Source: Bugula neritina
Taxonomy: Eukaryota > Bryozoa > Gymnolaemata > Cheilostomatida > Bugulidae
NCBI GenBank assembly: GCA_964035545.1
Contig: OZ037766.1
Coordinates: 32,649,273-32,713,272 of the forward strand
Length of the DNA: 64,000 bases
Direction of reading: 5' to 3'
The notes beneath the pieces are model-generated. The model ran no database searches and was not told where the DNA came from. It saw nothing but the letters and a program-made list of their open reading frames with translations. The translations under genes were made by a program, and so were the position numbers. Each line of letters starts with the position of its first letter. Position 1 is the first letter of the stretch. This document shows positions 49,604 through 60,500 of the stretch, one piece after another.

Positions 49604-51995
49604 CCAACTAATTGACACTTTTGAGCTGATTCTTTCTTTTTGCATGCATATATAACATAAGCTTCAAACTTTTATGAAAAAAATTGTTGGTATAATTCAT
49701 TTTTGTAGCAGACAATGAAGAAATTCCAGGCAGCTACATTTTAACTAATAAAGTCCGTGATGTCACCAACTGGGCTGGAGCCAATGTCACTATGCCTGAT
49801 ATCAACTTCACCATCTGTTTCTGGGCTAAGATTGATGATTGGCATGAGACGAGAAGAAATACAATCCTCAGCATGGCTACGCCAGGTGTGGAAAGTAATA
49901 AATCATAATTTAATATTATTCATTAATTTTAACGCACATGCAAACAGATACCTTTCAAGGTATATATACTGATTTATTCTATCAATTTTAAAAAAACTTT
50001 TTATTACATACTAACTTTTAGATTATTATTTGCCTCAAAGTCAAAATAAAATAAAAAGTGCGGGCAGTTTTGGCAAAATAAATTAATAGTTTTTCTCACA
50101 GCCTTATAATTTTTGTAGCAAACGACAACTGGTTGGCTTTTGAATTAGAAAAGAAGCACATGGTTTTTGTAATCAAAAACAAATACAGCTCCGTCAACTT
50201 ATTTGATACAGAACTATCCATGTGGTACTTCTACTGTGTGTCAGCTGAAGAAACTCTGACAAACTATCAGTACACAGTAAGCTTAGCTCTACCATACAAA
50301 TCATTTTTCAAACTAGCTACTGGAATGAATTCGCTGAGTTTTGAAACTCTGAAACCTTATGTCTATTTTTTCATGTACACATGCAATATTATGTAAAAAT
50401 ATTTTTTCCACATAATATACTGTTTTTGTCAAATATAAAGCGTTAGTAAACCCAGTGAATGTGTCACTCAACTAGATCCATAATATACTTTTGAATTGTA
50501 ATTAAAGTCTATCGTACTCATATTTTTTATGCCGTGTTTTATAGTTGAGTCTTGGGGAAAATAGAGGTAATTTGGTCTGGGCCAAGAAGCTCAGCAAGAA
50601 AGTTAAGAAACCATTAGAGTCTAAACAAGATTATGCTGTAGGACTTGTACTGTTTAGTGATCAAGATAAGTTGTTTGGTAAGTTTTTATTTTAACAGATG
50701 TTCAAAAACGTCAGTAATATCGGAACTGCCCATTACTTTTGATTAACCATTTAGTTTAGTTGTTAAACACAAAGTATTTTGCTTGATTGAAATTTACTCT
50801 TTCTGTTTGATGCAGGTTAATATTGGAGATAATAAGATAAACGTGAAATTGTTTCTGTAAACAGTTTATATTCATAGACTTAAACTCATATATGTATGCC
50901 ATGTTTAGTTTATTTTACCAAATTCACAAACTGTACATGTTAACAGGAGGATTTGATCCAGGACAAGTAGTTGTTGGATCTATTTCCTGTCTGAACATCT
51001 GGAGCTCAGTCTATCAAGAAGACCAACTGGTAGATTTTGCTGACTGTAAACAAGAAGGAGATGTGTTCACAATGAAACCATGTGCTTTGGCTATTCATGG
51101 GACGATAACTTCAGAAATAAAACCTGTTTTGGATGAACCAAGGAAATCAGGTAGATCACATATAATTTTTTTTATACCTTTCTCCTTTGTCCTTCCTTCT
51201 TTGTTTAATTGTTTCGAAAGTGCACATCTTCAAAAGGTACTACAAGCAAAATAGTCTGATGAAAAACATAATTTATACAAGGCACATTATCACTTAATGG
51301 GAAAAGCCTGATACGAATTGAGTGTCCAACTCTCTCCCTATCCAACTATTTTGCAATTCAGTCTAACTGGCTGAATCTCACTACATTTTATTCTCACTTC
51401 TAAAACACTGCTCAACTGACTTTCAAGCTTGTGAAATAAACTATATTTAAAGCATACAAGATAATATCAGAAGACATATATATTATTCTTCAATGTATAG
51501 CCACATGTGAGTGTGCCTGTAACATAGGTAATCTAAGGTACTACATATGTTGTGAGGAAAGAGTTCTAGTTTTTCACTTTCATGCTTAAAGTAGCTTATC
51601 TCTCTTTTTGGTCTATCTCTCACTATAAAAAGCTTAGCTGCTGATATAGCAAGTCAAATTTATATTTAGTTGTTGCATTGCTGAAACAAAATCACAACTG
51701 CATGTGTGCTTTTTCTGTAAGTTGAGGTTTTAGAATAATCATCTTTTGAAATATGTTACTAGATCTGACAAACATCTGGCAAAAGTTTGAGATCTCTCCA
51801 GGATTCCAGATGCTTGGATTATCTGTTCAACCTCTGAGTTATCCTTCCTTGCTAAGTTGTCTGTCTGTTTGTATAACTACTGGCTGTGTGAATGTAAACT
51901 ACCACCAACAAGATGAGAGATGTGAGATTGGATTTGGGGTTGGCTCATGTTCCTTGGAAGCTGTTAGGGGCGGTGCACATTACAGACTCAACTAA
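47864..51995 (+). CDS. Gene C: secreted protein, one pentraxin-like module and PAN domain
   Basis: Exons 47864-47921, 49709-49885, 50119-50276, 50545-50677, 50947-51150 and 51763-51995 (963 nt, 320 aa). Signal peptide MMRVVKLITFCVAVTVSTA; module residues about 20-243; PAN about 244-320. This is the minimal member of the family and shows the basic gene plan: signal exon, exons a to d, PAN exon. The module keeps A-N-D-N-W (matching pentraxin Asp60-Asn61), D-Q-D at the end of exon c, and F-D-P-G-Q in exon d, so calcium coordination is plausible. Intron 1 (1.8 kb) holds a long palindrome just before exon 2. PolyA signal AATAAA at 52121-52126. Exon d has P-C-A where paralogues have P-G-A, giving an extra cysteine. 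Confidence 0.85.
49438..49684. repeat. Long palindrome with a TA-repeat core
   Basis: The left arm (about 49438-49517) and the right arm (about 49602-49684) are inverted copies. They match perfectly over the inner 45-50 bp (for example gaatcagctcaaaagtgtca against tgacacttttgagctgattc). The core is about 84 bp of TA dinucleotides. The palindrome ends about 25 bp before exon 2 of gene C. Confidence 0.92.
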
Positions 51996-52590
51996 AAATA
52001 AGAGAGAACGGATTGTTGTCTTAGTTTTTTATATTCTAACCTCTCGTGGCTGTGACTTTCAGAGGCAAGTAAATTTCTGCTTTGCGCTCTCAGATAATTC
52101 GGGATTAAATTTACTTTCAGAATAAAAGCTGACATTTCTATGAAGTATAATTCTTCAAAAATGTTTAATTTTGGGAAGGTTTTGAAATTATCTATTGCAT
52201 TTTTTTCTTTTAAAGTAGCATGTGTTCATTCCTCAAGCTTAAATTATAGTCCAGCATCTTCTCCTTCAAATCCACTATTATATATGCTTATATGTGTATA
52301 GTCAATAGTGTCTATTTTGTTAAAGTGCTACTTATAGGCATAAGCAAATTTTATTGAAGCGTTCATATAATTGTTAGATATAGTTTTCTATAGTTACAAA
52401 CCATGATGATTAAAGTAATTTGATTACTGTTTTAATTGGATTTTGATAACTGTATTGTATTAGGTAATTATTTTACAATCTCACAATATGTTGCATTATA
52501 CAATTTGTACTGCTGTGTTAAATTACAAGCTATGGCTTTGAGTTTTGTTTTTGAAGTAATTTTGTGCGTTTGCTATTTACTATTTCCCTA

Positions 52591-52976
52591 AGCGTAGGGC
52601 CACATCTTCGGAAAACCGTTGCGTGTGTTTTAAGGACAGAATTGTATAAGCTAATAATTTTGGATGATGTTTTAGCTACTACTCGCCTAATGACGTTTGT
52701 TTTTGAACATACGTCATTAGCAAAGTGACTAGTTAATATTATAAAAGCGAAAATGCAAACTATATGAAACTGCTTTAATTTAGCTCGGTAAACTAAAACA
52801 CAAATTGAAATTAAAAAAGTGGGCTAGCTATTGGTAATAAGCCAATTAGATCAAACTTGCACGTGCTTGTTGCACTTCTCGCTTAGCATGTTACCCACAT
52901 GAAAACCCGGGTACAACAGTCTAGTTTTGGCTGGGCGGGCTTTCTCTGCAGGTCACCAGTCGTGTGGCCCTACGCT
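52591..52976. mobile_element. MITE-like element with 14-bp terminal inverted repeats
   Basis: Left end agcgtagggccaca (52591-52604), right end its exact complement tgtggccctacgct (52963-52976), about 386 bp in total, no coding capacity. An internal short palindrome (aatgacg...cgtcatt) lies at about 52689-52719. No clear target-site duplication is visible, so the superfamily is unassigned. Confidence 0.65.
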
Positions 52977-53365
52977 AACTCTTAGACCAAGACTTGTTGC
53001 GGAAATTAAAGTTGAATACCCCTTGTTTGAATAATTTTGAAACTTGTATTTTCCCATCTAAATGTAATTGTAGATTATGTCAATGATATTGATATTGTAA
53101 ACAAATCTAAAATCCAAAATATAAAAAATGTGTGTGAAATATTCCTGATCGACAATTTCATATAATAGGTAGTAGACTAATTTTATATACTCGTTAATGT
53201 TCCTAAAAGCCCAAACTTGAATATAATGATGACCACTGAAAGGCCAACTGATTATAGTAAGCTAAGACAGCTGCTGTTAAGAGGTGCATCTTATGTATAT
53301 AAGTTTGCATAAAAGTAAAGATATCACACGTAGAATAAGACACCATGCATACGCATACAAGACCG

Positions 53366-53566
53366 TGTGACATACTGTGACACACTGTGACACACTGCAC
53401 TACTGTGACACACTGTGACACACTGCACTACTGTGACACACTGCACTACTGTGACATACTGTACTACTGTGACATACTGTACTACTGTGACATACTGTAC
53501 TACTGTGACATACTGTACTACTGTGACATACTGTACTACTGTGACATACTGTACTACTGTGACATG
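53366..53566. repeat. Minisatellite, 18-bp unit (copy 2)
   Basis: About 11 copies of ctactgtgacatactgta, the same unit as at 28790-29312. Confidence 0.95.
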
Positions 53567-53569
53567 CTA

Positions 53570-55670
53570 CTATAATACTATATATATCATGTCAAAATGT
53601 CTAACATGAAAATAGTGAAAAGAAAAGTCACAGTCTACTTTCAACTCTAGGAACCAATTGTGTAAAAGTTCTAACAAGCCAAGTTTGTAAAGAAATAATG
53701 TTTATAGGAAACTTGAAACACTCATAAATAATGATTTGCTTCAGATCAAAGCTACAAACTTGAGAAACAAGATAATTGCTTTCTGAGATTCATTTTATCT
53801 TACAGGATATTTGAGTTTCTCATTCACTAGCATCCACTTACCTGGTTAGATTTTGATGAGTGTTTATATATAACTCAATGATGAAATAAACTCATTTTCC
53901 AAACTGATTGCAATATATTCCATCAAATGGCACCATCCTGTTTCAATCAGAAATACAGAAAATGAAATTGATATATATTCAAGTATATGTTATGTTTTCA
54001 TCCTTCATAAGGTAAAATCAAAAGATCATTCTAAATTAGTTTCGTGATGCTGCCTAAAGGGTTTTACAAGTTATTGTGCAATGGGAATAGAATGAGCAGA
54101 GGCTCTAGCTGTTATTAGAGTCTTACACTTTCAGCATCTGGTATTAAATAACAAGTTGTATAAATATTGTGATATAAAAGCCCCTACAGCCTACCGTCTG
54201 AAGCCTATGGAAAATAAATTATTACGCAAATCACGGAGGTTATCTGTAGCTGCAAAACTTAATATATTATAAAAAGTCATTTAAGCCAAAAGCGGTTTTG
54301 GGAACTATAAATAAGGATTAGTTTCATAGAGTTGATTATTTCAATAATAAACGCATTTTGTTAAAACTGTTGCTTTTAGAGTACACATGTCTGGTGTGTG
54401 GAAATCAGGACACACACAAAATTAACATTGATGAACAAGTCTTAAGGTATATGTCAGTAACAATGTTTTATTTAATTTGATAAACAAATCAGTCCGTCTA
54501 ATTGATTGCAGCTTTGTAACACACTTTCAGAACTTAGCTACAATTACTAACTATTGAGAAGAGGGGCATATATAATATAGAGTTGTCACTTGTCTAATAA
54601 TATTATGTTTGGTGCAACTGCTACCACCAGGTTGTTTTAAAAAACACTTGCTTAAGCAGTGAAGCACCATAGGGGCCCATTATAGGCAAACTCATCACTG
54701 CACTGAAGAAGTTTTTGAAATGCATGTGAAGTGGAATAAGATGTATTCAGTGCACGCAGTGGTCAAAGTGAGGGGGTACGCAAAGGTACCTGTACTCCCG
54801 CCATTTCTTTAGAGTGCCTTGAATTTAGGCGATCCCCAGTCCCCACCATAATAATATTATCCCATTACATTCAACAGCCTGTGCAATAACAATGTGCGAA
54901 ATTAATTTTTTAATGGTGACTTTAGAATTTCACATGGCAATAAAGCTACATAGAATATTAAAAGCTTGAGCAAATGAGTTGTTTATAGCTATATTAATGT
55001 TAATAATTATCTGAACGGGCAGTATTCTTGGCTCACCTGTTGAACTTTTTCAGATTTATATAGGTGCACGCTATTTTAATTTATTTATTTTATATTTGTA
55101 GAAAATGAAAAGTTTATTGCAAATTATTTTAAAGAAGTGAATATCATTATGAGTCACTTGCTTTTTGATCAAAACCTTGGCATTAACTTCCTGAATAGAT
55201 TTTATGGTTGTGCAAGTAAACCACGCGAGTGAATATTATTTAAACTTTATTTTTAACGCTAACATAATTATATCTGAGATAAAACAAGAAAATTAAAAAC
55301 TTCTGATTGCACAAGAGAATACTTTCTTCTGGCATTCTACTTTATAAATAAGGCTTATATAAGAAAACTGAGGTCCTTATGCAGTGACATCGTAGTCACA
55401 TAACTAATATAGCTAGTTTTAGCGTACCCCAACCACTTTCCCCACACTTCATGAACATTATTTCTATTCTAAAGTTATTTTTCAATATATTATCATTTCT
55501 GATGTTTTAACTTCAATAGTTTCATTTTTCAATCAATAAGTAATTTAGAGATATAAACAACTGACCTATACCAAGAGAAGCTCAGTTGAAGATTAGAGAC
55601 AGTGCCGTTATGATGATGCTGTTGAAAGAAATTGCTTTCAGCTTTGCTGTGGTGGTCTCTGTTATATTAG
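53570..55670 (+). repeat. Segmental duplication of the gene B 5' region
   Basis: Blocks similar to 29310-30879 occur in the same order. These include gccaagtttgta, a segment around gatcaaagctacaaacttga, ttgctttctgagattc, and the last 150 bp through the signal exon (caatcaataagtaatttaga, ctcagttgaagatta). It is interrupted by insertions. Genes B and D thus share their promoter region and first exon by duplication. Confidence 0.8.
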
Positions 55671-57204
55671 GTAAGTCATTAATTACTTAGTTATATGCTG
55701 TGGTGGTCATTGTTGTATTAGGTAAGCCATTAATTAGCTGTTCCAATACAATTAGGTTTACAAATATTAAAATAACTGTGTTTTTTATTTCTAGCTAAAA
55801 AATCTTTTTACTTGAAAGGTTTGCAATTAAATTTATTTCTAAATATGAATAGCAAGACTCTATACTTTTTTTCAATTCTGAAAATAAATTATAGAAAGCT
55901 GACTATAATTAATTACCTCTGAAGTTATTTTTATGTTTAGTCTAGCAGTTGAACTTCCAAGGTTTGTATTGAAAATAATTAAATGAGCTGAAAGTTAAAT
56001 ATAATAGACATCATAAAGCTATTATAATAGAACTGATACAATGCATGAATTATACTTCTAGCTGTTAGCAGTGAAAAGCCAAGTTTCTATACTCTTACTA
56101 ACAATGATAGAGACATTGGGAATTGGGCTGGAAAAACTATACTTATGCCATCTATTGATTTTACTATGTGCTTGTGGGTTAAAGTGAACCAATGGTATGG
56201 CTCCATGAGAAGTGCAGTTGTAAGCATGGCTAGACCAAGTAAGGGAAAGTATTGTAGTAGCATATGTTATATAACATGCAAAATAGTTACCAAAATTAGC
56301 TTTTCATATGTCATGTCTGTTATCTGTGGTTTTTATTAAACGGTGTAATTATTCAATTAATTTTCTTTGTCATTTTTAAAACAATAGTTTTGGTGTTCAA
56401 TTGGTCAAAAACCACAAATCCCACAGATCACTACCACTTATCAGTTTAATATTTCTTTCATTGCAGTTTTTTTATTTAAGATTAAAGTAATTAATATTTT
56501 GTTCATGGCTTAGATGCTCCCAATTGGCTGCTGTTGGAACTTGGCAAAAATGGAATCGGCGTAGAGTTTTATAGACGTTATGTCAATTACGAAATTAACC
56601 TAAGTCTCAACCTGTGGTACTACATCTGCACATCTATTGAGGAAGTAGACAACTCCAAATACAAGTACAAGGTGAGCTGTGAGACAAACTATGTTGACGG
56701 TAACAATCAAATTTAATTTTATATAATTTGTATCAGGATTATGTCATATAACATATCATATTTATTCGAAACATATACATTTATTATAATGTTTTCTCAT
56801 TGGTTCAATTTTGCTCTTATAAACTTATTGCTTAACTTGAATAACTAAATTAATTGTATACCTTAGCACTTCACTATTTTCATTTTCAATTACATTTTAC
56901 TTAAGAATTCATTTTATACCATAAAATATCTATTATTTTTTAATCTATTCGTAGAATCTTACATATACGTGCAAAAAAATTTTTTTTAAAACTTAGTTGC
57001 TAAGCAAAAATTAGTTGCATGCATAAAAAAAAAATTTTATTTCTTGCAGCTGAATGTTTTTGTTGATTGGCCGATATTGGTTCAAAATGGAAGCTACTTG
57101 GAAGAAATCGCAAAACCAGAAAGTTCTGAGGCTGCAGTATCTGTAGCTTATGTACTGTTTAGTGATCAAGACTCTATGTTTGGTAATATAGATATATTAC
57201 AGAG

Positions 57205-57279
<75 letters not shown>

Positions 57280-57303
57280 TCTGTAATATAGATATATTAC
57301 AGA

Positions 57304-57369
<66 letters not shown>

Positions 57370-57447
57370 TCTGTAATATAGATATATTACAGAGTATATA
57401 TATATATATATATATATATATACTCTGTAATATAGATATATTACAGA

Positions 57448-57524
<77 letters not shown>

Positions 57525-60500
57525 TGTATGTATGTATGTATGTATGTATGTATGTATGTATGTATGTATGTATGTATGTATGTATATAATAATATATATG
57601 AGTATATATATGTATATTATAGTCAAACTGTTTTCTTCTTAGAGCAAGTATAACCACAGTATCAATAGGCAACATTAGAAGTTACAAATATCACACAATA
57701 TAATAATGGTTGCATATTGTTGGTATATTTCTTCCTGTACTCAGGTAACTTGCTTACAAGCTGTAAGGTTTTTCAAGCTGACATTACAAAACCACATTAT
57801 TGTGTATGTTGTTACTTTATAGTCTGAGGTTGAACTCGTATACTAGGGCAAAGCAACCTAACTTTCTGACTATCATTATATATTACATGGTGCCCTTAAA
57901 GCATTCACTATAAACTATCTTATTATGTTGTATATATAGATAGTGATTCTCGCAGCTGCAGGGTGAGGTAGAGGTTGATAGAATTTTAACTTTTTCCCTC
58001 TAAAGTTGACTTTTTTGGTAAAGTCGGCAAATAATTTAGTTACTTTCTTGTTATAACTTTTGCATACTGTTGAAATATTACAGCTTTATTTAATTAGTTT
58101 TATGAATGTGTGAAAAATTATTTTGCCTCATCTTTTGATTGTATACCATATAGGATCATTTGATTGGTCACAAATGCTGGTAGGATCTATTTCCTGTCTG
58201 AACATCTGGAACTCAGACTCTTACAAATTTCAAAAAGAAAGTTTTGCCGATTGTCAAACTGAAGGAGATGTGTTTACATTAAAGCCAGGAGCCTTGAACC
58301 TTCATGGAGCAATATAGTTGAAGAACCTGGTGTAATGGAGACAGCAGAATCTGGTACTACAACTACTGCACTCTCTACACTACAACATGTTGATACAGTT
58401 CCTGTTCACAGTGATAAGGCTATACTATATCATAATTCATCTTATAACAATGCTATACTTTTGCATGCGTTCACCTAGCTATTAATTTTGCTCTGAAATA
58501 TGCTATACTGCATTGCATTCTTAGATTCCATAATGAAAAGCTAAGCAGAGCTTTTTCAAAGAAGTTGTAGGACTTTATAAAGCTGAGACATCTTTTAAGT
58601 TATCCTCACAATAGTTAGATTGTAATCATACTTGAAAAATGCACAGGTATATTTAGGAAGGTTCTTATTGTTCTTTTTCTAGTCATGCTATACATGTACA
58701 TATAAATACCCGACAAGCACTGCAAGCTGTACATCAGTTGGATGAGAAAACTTAGACTAAAAATTTGAGACGTTCTCACTAAGGATTGTGAAAACTTTCA
58801 AAGACAACTCGTCCGAAAACTGTTTTTACATAATTAGATAATTTTATTTATAGAATATTTATACTGCAGGTATAAAATATGGTAGGTGAAACGGAAACAT
58901 CCCAGCATTAAGAAAAGTTTCTTTCCAACAATTATTTAACCTTTAGCGTTTCTAAATCTGTTCTTATAAAAGCAAAATTCAAAACAAATTTTTAAGTTTT
59001 GTGCTGTAATATTGAAGTATACTACATTTGTTACAGTGGGTAGAATCTGCTGCTTTGTTATAATTTTATAATGCTTAAAAGCTTAAAGAGTCCCATTGAA
59101 AGCCCATAGCTTGTAGTTGATCTATAAACCCACTGAGCTGAGTGGGTCTTATCGGTGTGCATGGAGTTTAGAAGTTGTGTCCATGTATATAGCTACAAAG
59201 CTAGCTGCTTCAGTTTCAATTTGAATTATCTGTGCATGTTAATTTACTGTAAGTCAAATAAGGTTTCTATGTGGAGGTATCAATATGTGAAGGTATTAGT
59301 ATGTGAAGGTATCAGTATGTGAAGGTATCAGTATGTGAAGGTATCAGTATGTGAAGGTGTCAGTATGTGAAGGTGTAAGTTTGTGAAGGTATCAGTTTTT
59401 GAAGGTGTCATTATGTGAAGGTGTCGGTATTTACATATTTCATGTTGTACTTTACCTGCACTGCAAAGAAAGCAACTATCCAACGTAGGAAAAATTGTTA
59501 CTAACAATAGTTTTCAAGTTATTTAATTTTTTAAAAATATATTTTGTTTATGTTTATTTTAGTAGATATTGAAATGCCAGGTAGCTACATTCTAACTAAT
59601 AAAGTCCGTGATGTCACCAACTGGGCTGGAGCCAATGTCACTATGCCTGGTATCAACTTCACCGTCTGTTTCTGGGCTAGGATTGATAGCTGGAATGACG
59701 CTGTAGGAAGTGCAATTCTTAGCATTGCTACATTAGGTGCAGTTAAATGTTTATTTTTAATATTCGAATTTATACTCACAAGGTGTCACATTGGTAAAAC
59801 GTTTTTCGATTTTCTATTTTTAGAAAAATGTTTATATAGCTAATAAAATAGTAATACTCATTAAATTTTTTATTGAGGACAGTTTAATATCTGATTAAAG
59901 CTAGTTAAGTAGCGTTTATCAAATATTGAACTACAATTATTCTATGAAAAAACATGTTGTATGTTTTACCATAATGTTGATCATATATCAGTTTATAAGT
60001 TAACAAAAACTTTGTTGATGAAGCTAATTAAAACTTGGTGCCTGTTTTAATCTTTTTGGTTTATAATCGAGAAATGATAAATATCTGTATCCAAATTTTG
60101 TACAAATTTAGTAAATTTCAACAAATCATTCTTTGTTGTATCAATTCTCTGCATTAAAATATGTAAGGGCGTTTTTATTGCTTGCAAGTGTTCCAATTTT
60201 CTCTAACTCTTTTTGCAGCAATGTTTACCTTTCTTATTTAGTATCTTCACAGCATATAGAAGCAGAACTAAGGTGTATACCTGTAGAAGCAAAGCAAAAT
60301 ATTTGCTTAAATAATGAGTTACTAATTGAAGGCAGTTTAAGCTTACTTTACCCTGCATAAAATTTAGCTGATGACAACTGGCTGGTTATTGAATGGGGAA
60401 AGAGAAAGGTTTTAATTTTAACCGACAGAAGAGCTTGGCACAGTTCCTTTCTTGCTGACCTGAGCAAATGGTACTTCTGCTGTGTGGTCATAAAGCAAAC

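Larger units (their letters stand above)
51996..55609. other. Intergenic between genes C and D
   Basis: Holds the gene C polyA signal (52121-52126), a MITE-like element (52591-52976), the second 18-bp minisatellite (53366-53566) and a block from about 53570 to 55609 similar to the gene B 5' flank. A GC-richer stretch at about 54640-54860 is not explained. No gene seen. Confidence 0.6.

Noticed and set aside
57166..57675. Long minus-strand Tyr/Ile/His frames
   Set aside because: TA and TGTA microsatellite translation.
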